Shown one piece after another: positions 7,059 through 15,011 of a DNA stretch of 21,331 nt (position 1 is its first letter; each line of letters begins with the position of its first letter). The notes under the pieces were generated by a model. That model did no database searches and had not been told where the DNA came from. It was given only the letters and a program-made list of their open reading frames with translations. Origin of the DNA: an uncultured Bdellovibrionales bacterium. GTDB lineage: Bacteria; Bdellovibrionota; FAC87; UBA2466. A program made the position numbers and the translations under genes. The stretch covers positions 1-21,331 of the forward strand of contig CALCZU010000084.1 in NCBI GenBank assembly GCA_937903155.1. The letters are read 5' to 3'.

Positions 7059-8306
7059 CTACGAAGTTTTCTCACTTTGATGGACGATAATATAGACTTC
7101 TTCTATCGAACGGTCCGTCGCCGATTGAACCACAAATTCATTTCCGTCAATGACGATAGAATCCCATTTTTTAGGAATTTTTTGCATTTTCTTTAAAAGA
7201 TAACCGGCCAGAGTTTGGTAATCTTCGCCTTCCGGGACATTGATTTTCAACTGTTCTTTGATGTCGAAAACTTCCATTCGCGCCGAGACGACATAAGAAT
7301 TGGCGCTGATTTGGCGAAACTGTTTTTCGGGCTCGTCGAACTCGTCTTCGATTTCCCCCACGAGTTCCTCCATAACGTCTTCCATCGTGATAATTCCTTC
7401 AGCGCCCCCATACTCGTTCACGACTATTGCCATCGGGCGGGATTTCAACTCTAAGAGTAACTCTTCGATCGGTTTACTCTCCGGAACAAAAAGGGCCTGC
7501 TGCATCGAACTTTTAACCGGTTTGGTGAGGTCTTTCGCCTTCAGGCAATCAAACCCCTGAATGACACCCACAATTCTATCAATTCTTTCGGAGTAAACAG
7601 GCAGACGGGAATGGCCTGACTCAGTAAACATTCGAACGGCTTCGGAAAGCGGTTCGTTTTCTTCAATCGCGACGACATCGATGAGCGGTCGTAACATTTC
7701 CTTCACCGTGATTTTGCCGAACTCCAAAATGCGCTCGATTAAAGCTCTTTCAGCTTGGGTCACATCGGTCCCGCGCGAACCGGGCAGTGACGCTTTGATC
7801 TCTTCGCGGGATAGAAAGAAACTTTTATGAGAACTGTCCCCGACGATAAATCTCAAAGCGCTTGCGTAAAACTCAAGAAGCTTCGTGAAAGGATAGAGCG
7901 CGTAGCTCGCAAAGTAGAGAGGGCGTGCTAATTTATAGACGAGGGCATCGGCATTCGCCCGGCCGGCCATCTTTGGAATAAATTCTCCGAAGATAAGAAT
8001 AAACGGTGTCAAGGTGAGTAAACTCATCCAATCTTCATGATTGGGTTGGTGTTTCAAAAGATAGAGGGTCGCGACGGTGGTTGCACATGAAATCGCAAGG
8101 GTGGTTCCAACGATAGTCGTTGCGAAAAGCGTCTCGGGTTTTGAAAGAAGCTGTTTTACCAAAAGCGCGCGAAAATGTTTTTCTTTTGCTCTTCTTAAAA
8201 TCTGAGGCCGACTGGCCGAGAGAAAAGTGATTTCAGATCCTGAGAAAAAAGCTTCGATTAAGACGAAAGGAAAAACAATCAATAGCGTTGTTAAAATGAC
8301 GATCAC
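7059..8306 (-). CDS. CNNM/CBS-domain membrane protein, HlyC/CorC family (long form)
   Basis: 415 aa. An N-terminal CNNM (DUF21) membrane domain (about 1-170) has hydrophobic helices starting directly at the Met and the conserved FFSGSEITFLSAS segment. A CBS pair follows (about 195-320, ending EYGGAEGIITMEDVMEELVG), then a C-terminal CorC/HlyC domain (about 330-410). Members of this family are linked to magnesium/cobalt export and resistance; the hemolysin name is historical. The start overlaps the stop of the preceding family member by 4 bp, so the two are translated as a coupled pair. They may form a hetero-oligomer, which is inference. Confidence 0.93.
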   Translation of the reverse strand: MIVILTTLLIVFPFVLIEAFFSGSEITFLSASRPQILRRAKEKHFRALLVKQLLSKPETLFATTIVGTTLAISCATTVATLYLLKHQPNHEDWMSLLTLTPFILIFGEFIPKMAGRANADALVYKLARPLYFASYALYPFTKLLEFYASALRFIVGDSSHKSFFLSREEIKASLPGSRGTDVTQAERALIERILEFGKITVKEMLRPLIDVVAIEENEPLSEAVRMFTESGHSRLPVYSERIDRIVGVIQGFDCLKAKDLTKPVKSSMQQALFVPESKPIEELLLELKSRPMAIVVNEYGGAEGIITMEDVMEELVGEIEDEFDEPEKQFRQISANSYVVSARMEVFDIKEQLKINVPEGEDYQTLAGYLLKKMQKIPKKWDSIVIDGNEFVVQSATDRSIEEVYIIVHQSEKTS

Positions 8307-9319
8307 GAAGGTTTCCCTTCTGTTTTTTTACGCGTCTGAAACAGAGTATTGAGAATATCCTCGAGCGTGATCACACCATGGTAACGACCATATTCGTCGA
8401 CGACGAGAGCGATATGAATTTTCTTTTGTTTAAACTCTCTGAAGAGTTTTGAAATGCGTTTGTGATTCGAAACAATGTAAGGCGAAAAAGTGGCGCTTCG
8501 AACCGCATTTTCATCGTTCGTGGGATCTTTGTCTAAAAGTAATTTCAAAAGCTCTTTCGTATAGAGAATCCCCACTACGTGCTCCGATTTGGAAAGAACA
8601 GGGATACGGGAGTAAGTTTTTTCTCGGACTCGGTTAAGCGCCTCGCGAGGACTCAAACCTTCAGGTAAAGTAAAAACGGCATTCCAAGGCGTCATGATCG
8701 AAGAGACCGGTTGGTCGCTAATCTGGAAAACGTTGTAAATCATCTCCTTTTCGTCTGAATCAAGGCTTCCGCTCTCGGCACCCGCTTCAACCAGCGTTAA
8801 AAACTCTTTTTCAGAGATAACGCCCGGCGTGTTTGAGCGAATTCTTAAAACACGTAAAATTCTTTCGCTGACAAAAAGAAAAATGTTTCGAAGGGGCGTA
8901 AACAGCGCGTGCACCCAAGTCGTTGGATAAACCAAAACAGACGCGACCAACACGGGCAATCTAAACGCAATGATTTTGGGAAGAATTTCTGAAACGGTCA
9001 AAAGTAAGAACGAGGAAACAACAATTGAGATGAAAAGGATCTGATTTTCGCTCCACTGGTGAAAGTTCAGCTGAATCAGTGTCACGACGAAGCCTGAAAT
9101 CAGAATTCCGATCGTCTCGTTTCCGATGATCAAAGTAGAAAGAAGCGACTCTGGACGTTGCACAAGCGCACGGATTCGCTTGTGAAGGCCCGGTCGGGTA
9201 GCTTTTAAATGCTCTAGTTGAGAAGGAGTCAGTGAAAACAACGCCGCCTCAGCTGCCGCAAAAATCCCTGCAGCGACTAAAAGCACGGGAATTAAAAAGT
9301 AATATATATGAACGAGCAT
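8303..9319 (-). CDS. CNNM/CBS-domain membrane protein, HlyC/CorC family (short form)
   Basis: 338 aa from the chosen ATG at 9319 (MLVHIYYFLIP). The open frame extends upstream to 9418. That extension is rejected because it would run through a near-consensus promoter (9340-9369) and into mtnA, and because family members begin at the first hydrophobic helix. The protein has a CNNM domain (AAAEAALFSL near the start, about 1-165) and a CBS pair ending DEYGRYHGVITLEDILNTLF. It then stops after a short basic tail, lacking the C-terminal CorC/HlyC domain that its downstream partner carries. The natural shortness suggests that only the partner provides the regulatory C-domain. It is first gene of a two-gene leftward operon. 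No strong Shine-Dalgarno site is seen. Confidence 0.9.
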   Translation of the reverse strand: MLVHIYYFLIPVLLVAAGIFAAAEAALFSLTPSQLEHLKATRPGLHKRIRALVQRPESLLSTLIIGNETIGILISGFVVTLIQLNFHQWSENQILFISIVVSSFLLLTVSEILPKIIAFRLPVLVASVLVYPTTWVHALFTPLRNIFLFVSERILRVLRIRSNTPGVISEKEFLTLVEAGAESGSLDSDEKEMIYNVFQISDQPVSSIMTPWNAVFTLPEGLSPREALNRVREKTYSRIPVLSKSEHVVGILYTKELLKLLLDKDPTNDENAVRSATFSPYIVSNHKRISKLFREFKQKKIHIALVVDEYGRYHGVITLEDILNTLFQTRKKTEGKPS

Positions 9320-9339
9320 GTAGAGAGCGCAAAACAATG

Positions 9340-9369
9340 ATTCTATTGTTTTTAAAGGCGATTTGTCAA
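9340..9369 (-). promoter_or_regulatory. Near-consensus sigma70 promoter for the CNNM/CBS gene pair
   Basis: On the minus strand a perfect -35 TTGACA (complement of 9364-9369) is followed after 18 bp by TAGAAT (complement of 9340-9345), 5 of 6 matches to the -10 consensus. Transcription would start near 9333, about 14 nt before the ATG at 9319. On the plus strand the overlapping TTGTCA (9363-9368) could be a -35 for mtnA, but no good -10 follows at the right distance. Confidence 0.65.
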
Positions 9370-9399
9370 AAGTGGACTTCTTTCGTAAGGTCGTTCCCT

Positions 9400-10458
9400 G
9401 TGAAACAAGCAAATGCATTTTCAGTGATTGAGTGGAATCAAGACTCCCTACTCCTTTTGGATCAGACTCGCTTGCCGAGTGAAGAGGTTTATCTTCGAAT
9501 TACAAGTGTTTCCGAACTCGTCGCGGCCATTCAAAGTCTTGCAGTCCGAGGGGCTCCTCTTCTAGGCGTGGCAGGCGCCTATGGTTGCGTTTTGGCGGCA
9601 CTCGAAAGTATGAAACTGGCGGAGAGCGAAAGGAAGGCGCACTTTGCGAAGCGTCTCGACGAGCTTGAGGTCTCTCGACCGACGGCAGTCAACCTAAAGT
9701 GGGCTATCGACCGACAAAGAAAAGTTTACGAGAAAAACCAGTCGGATTTTTCGACACTTTTTGAGGCTTTGAGAATGGAAGCCAAAAAAATTCATCTCGA
9801 AGACAGAGAAGCCAATTTAAAAATTTCACAACACGGCGCCGAGGCACTGCGCGAGGGCGCTGTGCTAACGATTTGCAACAGCGGAAGTCTTGCGACCGGC
9901 GGAATGGGCACAGCGTTTGGAGTTTTGTCTCATGCCTTTGACCTCAAAAAGATTCAGCACGTTTACGCTTGCGAAACTCGCCCGCTTCTTCAGGGCTTAA
10001 GGCTGACAGCTTGGGAACTGGGCAAAAAAGAAATCCCTTTTTCAGTCATTTGCGACAGTATGGCAGCTGTCGTTTTAAGGGATAAAAAAATCAGTGCGGT
10101 GGTAGTGGGAGCGGATCGCATTGCTGCTAACGGGGATGCTGCCAATAAAATTGGGACTTATCAACTGGCGATTCTTGCGAAACACTTCGAAGTTCCCTTT
10201 ATCGTCGCGGCTCCGACTTCAACTTTCGATTTATCAATCAAAGAAGGCAAGGATATCCCCATCGAAGAGCGGAATAAAAATGAGATCTTATCGGTCCTTG
10301 GCAATAACCAACCTGTTCGTTCATTTGATGTATTTAATCCAGCCTTTGATGTCACTCCTCATTCTTTGATAAGCATGCTAGTCTGCGAGGCCGGAATCAT
10401 CGAAAATCCGGACGAAAATAAAATGAAAAGGTTTTTTGCCGAAAGCGAATGGAATTAA
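9400..10458 (+). CDS. mtnA: S-methyl-5-thioribose-1-phosphate isomerase
   Basis: 352 aa from GTG at 9400. It isomerises methylthioribose-1-phosphate to methylthioribulose-1-phosphate in the methionine salvage pathway. The hallmark segments are present: IEW near the start with LLDQTRLP, AVRGAPLLGVAGAYG (48-62), TICNSGSLATGG with Cys159, and VVVGADRIAANGD with Asp239. The last two match the catalytic Cys160/Asp240 of the Bacillus enzyme. The open frame continues upstream to 9232, but that part overlaps the divergent gene and its promoter. The GTG has TAAGG 9 nt upstream and gives the usual family length. It belongs to the eIF2B-alpha superfamily. It overlaps the sigma-like gene by 10 bp and leads that operon. 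No other salvage gene is in the window. Confidence 0.94.
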   Translation: MKQANAFSVIEWNQDSLLLLDQTRLPSEEVYLRITSVSELVAAIQSLAVRGAPLLGVAGAYGCVLAALESMKLAESERKAHFAKRLDELEVSRPTAVNLKWAIDRQRKVYEKNQSDFSTLFEALRMEAKKIHLEDREANLKISQHGAEALREGAVLTICNSGSLATGGMGTAFGVLSHAFDLKKIQHVYACETRPLLQGLRLTAWELGKKEIPFSVICDSMAAVVLRDKKISAVVVGADRIAANGDAANKIGTYQLAILAKHFEVPFIVAAPTSTFDLSIKEGKDIPIEERNKNEILSVLGNNQPVRSFDVFNPAFDVTPHSLISMLVCEAGIIENPDENKMKRFFAESEWN

Positions 10459-11027
10459 AAGAAATAAATTCTAAAGAAACTCGTTTGAGAGAACTCGTGG
10501 GACTGCATTCCCAACGTTGTTATGATTTTGTGAGATGGACGATTCTCGATACCGAAGCCGCGGATGATATCCTAGTCGATGTCTTCAGGGATTTTGGAGA
10601 ACGATTCCGAAAAATAGAAAATGAAAAAAGGGAATGGAAAATACCTGTACACCTATATCCTTACCAGATTACCTGGTTGCACCTAAGGAAAGTGCTTTTA
10701 AAAGAATCTTTTTCATTTGCGTTAGATGACCATGGAAAGCGTTTTCTGGGGATTGATACGAACTTGTCACTGAAGAGTTCTTTGGATTCGGAGTTTGATC
10801 GAAAATTATTTCTTTACCGACTCAAGGGAATTGATGTCGAACACCGCATTCCTATCATCTTAAAAGATCTCCTTAAGTTTGAAGACGAGGAAGCCACTCA
10901 AATCCTAGGTCTTCGGTGGGGAGTGTATCGACACCGTCTCCACCGTGGAAGGTTGGAACTGAAAGAGCTGCTTAAAGGCAGTGCCAAAACTTCTTTTACA
11001 GAGCTAAAACCAGGATGGGCGACCTGA
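10449..11027 (+). CDS. ECF-type RNA polymerase sigma factor (divergent)
   Basis: 192 aa. Residues about 20-55 resemble sigma region 2 (CYDFVRWTILDTEAADDILV followed by DVFRDF), matching the DAEDLxQExF pattern of extracytoplasmic-function sigma factors. Residues about 132-176 resemble region 4 (EHRIPIILKDLL, then a helix-turn-helix around EDEEATQILGLRWGVYRHRL, ending in basic RGRLELKELL). It would recruit RNA polymerase to a dedicated promoter set. The start overlaps mtnA by 10 bp and the next gene begins 1 nt after the stop. The following product is a zinc-finger anti-sigma-like membrane protein, which strongly supports the sigma assignment despite divergent sequence. Which promoters it serves is not visible here. 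Confidence 0.8.
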   Translation: MELKEINSKETRLRELVGLHSQRCYDFVRWTILDTEAADDILVDVFRDFGERFRKIENEKREWKIPVHLYPYQITWLHLRKVLLKESFSFALDDHGKRFLGIDTNLSLKSSLDSEFDRKLFLYRLKGIDVEHRIPIILKDLLKFEDEEATQILGLRWGVYRHRLHRGRLELKELLKGSAKTSFTELKPGWAT

Positions 11028-11028
11028 A

Positions 11029-11568
11029 ATGTTAATGACGTGCTTTTTTTGTCAGAATTTATTGTCCGATTTTTTAGAAGGCATTCTTCCCTCTAATCGC
11101 CATCAAGAGATGTCAAAACATATTGACGCTTGCAAGACTTGTAGTCGAATTAAAGACGAACTCGAAAAGACGCTCTCTCTCATCCCGTCTCTTCAGCCGA
11201 ATCGTCTCGATTCAGCGCTGACCATGAGGCTCGAAGAAGCTTCACTCGCTGCGAAAACCACATTTCTTTCTAAATACAAATGGAAACACGCTTTATGGGG
11301 GGCCGTGCCCGTGGTTCTGTTTTTATTTACCTTTTTATTTCCATCTATTTTTCCTTGGGTTTCTTATGTGAGAAACTATGAAGGGGAATCCAACTTTAGC
11401 CGTTATTTTCCGCTTCTTCAGGGAGCAAACGAGATCATCGATGAGCAAGCAAACTGGCTTCACTCGCGTGAGCCTTTAACGGGAAGTGTTTGGGAAGAAG
11501 GCGGCATGTCGCCTGAAGAATATGAAAAAGCGTTTCAAAAACCCTCTTCGAAAGAAGCGACCCGATGA
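11029..11568 (+). CDS. Membrane-anchored zinc-finger anti-sigma factor
   Basis: 179 aa. The N-terminal domain has C5-x2-C8 and the ZAS-type HxxxCxxC motif (H31, C35, C38), characteristic of zinc-binding anti-sigma factors that hold an ECF sigma at the membrane. One transmembrane helix spans about 88-111. The remaining roughly 68 residues, on the far side, carry no recognised sensor fold and end in an acidic/Glu-rich tail. It starts 1 nt after the sigma-like gene and overlaps nadE by 4 bp, so the pair is expressed with two metabolic genes. The signal sensed is unknown. A second ATG two codons later is equally possible. Confidence 0.82.
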   Translation: MLMTCFFCQNLLSDFLEGILPSNRHQEMSKHIDACKTCSRIKDELEKTLSLIPSLQPNRLDSALTMRLEEASLAAKTTFLSKYKWKHALWGAVPVVLFLFTFLFPSIFPWVSYVRNYEGESNFSRYFPLLQGANEIIDEQANWLHSREPLTGSVWEEGGMSPEEYEKAFQKPSSKEATR

Positions 11569-13175
11569 AAATTGCGCTTCATCAGTTGAATCCGAAGATC
11601 GGAGCGGTCGATGAAAACCTGAGAATGGTTTTGAAGGCGCTTGAAGAGTCGAAGAAGCAAGGGGCGGAACTTGTGCTTTTTCCCGAGCTCACTTTCTTAG
11701 GATATCCCCCAAGAGATCTCCTAGAATCTTTAGAACTCGTCAAAAGAAATGAAAAAGCCGCGGAAACTGCCGGGAAGCAAACCCAAGGTCTCGCCGCCGT
11801 CTTCAGCGTTGTCGAAAAGAACTCAGCCGCAGGGCAAAAACCTGTTTTTAACGTCGCGCAAGTTTGGCAGGACGGAAAATGCATTTTGAAATACCGGAAA
11901 AAGCTGTTCCCCTATTACGACGTTTTTGATGAAGAGAGACATTTTCAACCCGGGGATCAAAATGGCTTTTTCGAAGTGGCCGGAAAAAAAGTCGCCGTGA
12001 CGATTTGCGAAGATGCGTGGGGAAGACAAGGCTTCGAATGGGATTACCACGGCCGTGATGTAATCGAAGATTTGAAGGGGAGCGCACTGGATCTTTTGAT
12101 TAATCTTTCCGCATCTCCCTTTCACTTCGGCAAACCCGAGCGTCGCGAATTGCTTTTTGCTCAGATTGCTCAAGAGTTAAATTGCCCCGTCGCTTACTGC
12201 GACCAGGCCGGCGTCAATGACGAACTCATTTTTGATGGCGCCAGTTTTATTTTGGACGCGAAAGGAAAGTTAGAGGCGCGTCTTCCCGTTTTCAAAGAAA
12301 GTTCGGTCACGCATCTTTTGGGACAGGCGGGCCAAATCAGCGCTTATCCCGCAACAAAAGAAGCTTGGCATTTCGAAGCCCTGGCCTTTGGCATTCGCGA
12401 CTACGTAAAAAAATCAGGGGGCGAGAAACTGATTTTAGGATTGTCCGGCGGAATCGACTCCTGCGTTGTCGCTGCAATCGCGAAAGAGGCGGTTGGAAAC
12501 CAAAATGTAAAAGCGGTTGCCTTACCATCGAAATATAACGCTTCGGCGAGTCTCTCTGATTCAAAACAATTAGCCGAGAAATTAGGAATTGATTTTCAGG
12601 CCGTTTCAATTGAACCGATGGTCCAGGCCTTTCTGAAATCACTGCCCGTCACCGGTTTAGCGTTAGAAAATATTCAACCGCGTGTGCGGATGACCGTGTT
12701 GATGGCGATTGCAAATAGCGAGAACAGAATTTTATTAAATACCAGCAACAAAAGCGAAATTTCGTGTGGTTATGCGACGCTCTACGGAGATACGTCGGGG
12801 GCCCTCGCAGTTCTGGGCGATCTTAAGAAACACGAAGTCTATGCGCTTGCGAAATATATTAATCGCAACGGTGAAATCATTCCCCAAAACGCAATCACCC
12901 GCGCGCCCTCTGCAGAACTCAGAGAAAATCAAACCGATCAAGATTCGCTTCCGGCCTATGATGTTCTGGATGAAATCGTCCGTCTCTTTATCGAAGAAGG
13001 AAAAACTTTCTCAGAGATAAAATCCCTCGGCGTAGATCCCAAAGCCGTTGACATTTTTCAAAGACTTTATCGATCGAGTGAATACAAGCGTCGCCAACTT
13101 CCGCCCGCTCTCAGACTGACTTCCAAAGCATTTGGAATGGGCCGACGGATTCCAGTTGCCGCCGATATTGTTTAG
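11565..13175 (+). CDS. nadE: Glutamine-dependent NAD+ synthetase
   Basis: 536 aa, complete two-domain enzyme. The N-terminal nitrilase-like glutaminase (about 1-265) shows the triad Glu41 (FPELTFLGYPPRDLL), Lys112 (YRKKLFPYYDVFDE) and Cys148 (TICEDAW), so it can take ammonia from glutamine. The C-terminal synthetase has the ATP-pyrophosphatase P-loop SGGIDS (294-299) and the NTSNKSE and GYATLYGDTSG segments. It amidates nicotinate adenine dinucleotide to NAD+ in the cytoplasm. The ATG overlaps the anti-sigma stop by 4 bp, so it is the fourth gene of the mtnA operon. CinA, encoded at 3768-5006, could feed nicotinate mononucleotide into this step. No clear terminator follows. Confidence 0.97.
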   Translation: MKIALHQLNPKIGAVDENLRMVLKALEESKKQGAELVLFPELTFLGYPPRDLLESLELVKRNEKAAETAGKQTQGLAAVFSVVEKNSAAGQKPVFNVAQVWQDGKCILKYRKKLFPYYDVFDEERHFQPGDQNGFFEVAGKKVAVTICEDAWGRQGFEWDYHGRDVIEDLKGSALDLLINLSASPFHFGKPERRELLFAQIAQELNCPVAYCDQAGVNDELIFDGASFILDAKGKLEARLPVFKESSVTHLLGQAGQISAYPATKEAWHFEALAFGIRDYVKKSGGEKLILGLSGGIDSCVVAAIAKEAVGNQNVKAVALPSKYNASASLSDSKQLAEKLGIDFQAVSIEPMVQAFLKSLPVTGLALENIQPRVRMTVLMAIANSENRILLNTSNKSEISCGYATLYGDTSGALAVLGDLKKHEVYALAKYINRNGEIIPQNAITRAPSAELRENQTDQDSLPAYDVLDEIVRLFIEEGKTFSEIKSLGVDPKAVDIFQRLYRSSEYKRRQLPPALRLTSKAFGMGRRIPVAADIV

Positions 13176-13210
13176 AAAATGCCGACTGAAAACTTTTGAT
13201 AACAGCTTTC

Positions 13211-13239
13211 TTTGAAACTACGCATTAAAAATAAATAAT
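13211..13239 (+). promoter_or_regulatory. Candidate promoter of the secreted protein gene
   Basis: TTTGAA (13211-13216) and AATAAT (13234-13239) are separated by 17 bp, in an AT-rich gap after nadE. Transcription would begin about 10 nt before the ATG at 13257. The -10 is good (5 of 6) and the -35 weak. Read-through from nadE is also possible because no terminator is visible in 13176-13256. Confidence 0.3.
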
Positions 13240-13256
13240 GATGTTATGAAAGCTTC

Positions 13257-14267
13257 ATGGCTAAACGTTGGAATGTTTGTTTCTTCTTGTTGGGTATTTT
13301 TTGTTTTCAAACAATGGCAGCGACTGAGTTGGGTCCGACTTGTCATGAGAGATTAATCCACTTTGCAAATGGTCAGAAAATTCTGCGACGGTATTTGAAT
13401 GCCAAACAGAAAGTGGAATTGCAGAATTCGATCGTGGGTGCCAAAGAAAGTTTAGCGAGAGCCACGTCAGGACCCGAAGAAAAAACAGCCAGGGAAACAG
13501 TTGAGCGTCTCACAAAACAACTGCAAAAAGGTTATCGCGAATGGGATTTGAACGATTCGGATCAAAGCTGGAAAATTCCGCTCTATGCTACCGAAAATGA
13601 GCCGGTCGGCTCGGGCACCCACTTACAGCGCATGTCCCCCGCTGCATCCCTCCACGAACCTACGGTGAGTCGTTGGAATTGGTTAAAAGAAAGAGGCTGG
13701 TCCATTCAAATTGTAGGATTTAAATCCTGGGAAGAATTTTTCGAAATTCAAAAGGGTGTGGTTCAGAAAATGGACTTCAGTCAGAAAAAAATTAGCGTTG
13801 CTTTGCTTGATTTCTCAGACATTGATTTTGATGCCGAAATTGTCAACGTAATCGCTCGCACGTTTTTTAAGTGTCAGATCTATGAGGGGGAAAATCCTGA
13901 CCTCTTCGTCAAAAGCTTCGCTGATCACGTGGAGAAGGCGCTAAAGAAAACCTCGGATGGAGAATCTGCCGTAGACAAGATCAAGACGATGGTGTCTGGA
14001 AAAGGTGGCGATAAGGGAAGCCAGCCGGGTAAAGTGGGGCAAGCGCAAGTGGTACGTGCAATTCTCACCCAGGCCGCCGTAGTCTATGAAGATCGATTTT
14101 CTGCGGAACAAATGCGTCTCTTTCGAAGGTACATCAAAGGAAGTACTCAGTTCGAAGACTATGCCTTAAAAGATGAAGCGCTTGTCAGTCAATACAAGCT
14201 CGTTCCTGAATTAGTGAAAGCGTTGACGCAAGAACCGAACATCCGAGAAGAGTGGACACTGCCATAA
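13257..14267 (+). CDS. Secreted protein of unknown function
   Basis: 336 aa, not recognised. Residues 1-21 form a signal peptide (hydrophobic core VCFFLLGIFCF, then QTMA before ATEL). Residues about 40-95 are Lys/Glu/Arg-rich and probably a helical or coiled-coil segment. A middle part (115-215) contains mixed strand/helix sequence with Cys at about 205. A Gly/Lys-rich linker lies near 249-264 (GKGGDKGSQPGK), followed by a helical C-terminus. No catalytic motif stands out. An ATG at 13246 is in another frame and quickly closed. The gene stands alone between the nadE operon and the FNR-type box. The two-part layout split by a flexible linker is the only structural hint. Confidence 0.75.
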   Translation: MAKRWNVCFFLLGIFCFQTMAATELGPTCHERLIHFANGQKILRRYLNAKQKVELQNSIVGAKESLARATSGPEEKTARETVERLTKQLQKGYREWDLNDSDQSWKIPLYATENEPVGSGTHLQRMSPAASLHEPTVSRWNWLKERGWSIQIVGFKSWEEFFEIQKGVVQKMDFSQKKISVALLDFSDIDFDAEIVNVIARTFFKCQIYEGENPDLFVKSFADHVEKALKKTSDGESAVDKIKTMVSGKGGDKGSQPGKVGQAQVVRAILTQAAVVYEDRFSAEQMRLFRRYIKGSTQFEDYALKDEALVSQYKLVPELVKALTQEPNIREEWTLP

Positions 14268-14273
14268 ACACTG

Positions 14274-14287
14274 TTGATGTATATCAA
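14274..14287. promoter_or_regulatory. Perfect FNR/CRP-family binding site (TTGAT-N4-ATCAA)
   Basis: TTGATGTATATCAA matches the FNR consensus half-sites exactly with the correct 4-bp spacing, and the symmetry extends one base further on each side (14273-14288). No T-run follows, so it is not a terminator. It lies about 121 bp before the GNAT gene. Possible -10 boxes downstream are CTTAAT (14313-14318) and TATAAC (14362-14367), placing the box centre near -44 or -93. Which regulator binds is not known from this window. Confidence 0.55.
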
Positions 14288-14408
14288 CATACGTTGGTCT
14301 CACTCGCAAAACCTTAATCGTTCCTTTACTGAACGCTGACACAAGACTTTGCAATATTTCGTATAACTGTCATTCAAAAATACTTCAAACATCGGAGCAA
14401 GACAGTTT

Positions 14409-15011
14409 ATGAATCACAATGGATCAGCAGCAAACAACAAAAGAGATATTTCCCACTTCTTATTGATGCGTGTCGCGCGTCAGGATGACGATAAGCAAGT
14501 CGGCGAGTTGCTCTTAAGAGCCTTTGAACAAACCTATCGCTACAAACTTCCCGAAGTTTTTACGAATCGCCAAAGAAAAATTGAGTTGATGGATGTCGAA
14601 AGTCGCCGCGAAGAAGGCGTTGTTTATGTTCTGGAGCTAGGCTACCGAATCATCGGGACCTTTGCCCTGATGCCTCCTTCCTGTGGAACGAGCCAGTCTT
14701 GGGTTGCCAATTCCGCAAATCTTCGCTGTGTGGCTTTGGACCCGGATTTTCACGGTTACGGTTTTTCCGAAATGATGCTCGAAGAAGCCGAGCGAATTGC
14801 CAGAAATTGGAAATGCGAAGCGATTGTCTTGCACGTTCAAGATGGAGCTGAAGGGGTCGCACGCCTTTACCAAAAGAAGGGTTTTATTCGGGATCCTGAA
14901 GGCGATATGATGTCGTACGATAACCAAATTCTCGGATATCGATTGAGCCTCGACCAAAAATTGAACGTGATGGAGCCTGAAAAAAATCCAATGACTGCAA
15001 ATGCGTCGTGA
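14409..15011 (+). CDS. GNAT-family N-acetyltransferase
   Basis: 200 aa. The GNAT core starts near residue 20 (LMRVARQDDDKQVGELLLRA) and shows motif A at about 106-128 (CVALDPDFHGYGFSEMMLEE), where HGYGFS occupies the acetyl-CoA pyrophosphate-binding Q/RxxGxG/A loop. Motif B follows around 149-163 (GVARLYQKKGFIRDP). It transfers acetyl from acetyl-CoA to an amine; the substrate cannot be inferred. The first ATG is kept because GGAG lies 11 nt upstream, although the core would also fit a start at 14466. The stop overlaps the GTG start of the EamA transporter (GTGA), so the two are coupled. An FNR-type site lies upstream. Confidence 0.88.
   Translation: MNHNGSAANNKRDISHFLLMRVARQDDDKQVGELLLRAFEQTYRYKLPEVFTNRQRKIELMDVESRREEGVVYVLELGYRIIGTFALMPPSCGTSQSWVANSANLRCVALDPDFHGYGFSEMMLEEAERIARNWKCEAIVLHVQDGAEGVARLYQKKGFIRDPEGDMMSYDNQILGYRLSLDQKLNVMEPEKNPMTANAS

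Noticed and set aside
7040..7074. 8-bp inverted repeat TGAGAAAA/TTTTCTCA at the 3' end of the long CNNM/CBS gene
   Set aside because: AT-rich stem with a 19-nt loop, overlapping the coding end and lacking a T-run on the minus strand; not convincing as a terminator.
9232..9399. N-terminal extension of mtnA to 9232
   Set aside because: It overlaps the divergent gene and its promoter, and MtnA proteins normally begin about ten residues before the IEW motif, as the GTG at 9400 gives.
13246..13356. Alternative ATG at 13246 before the secreted protein gene
   Set aside because: It is in a different frame and closes after about 36 codons; the signal peptide and long frame start at 13257.
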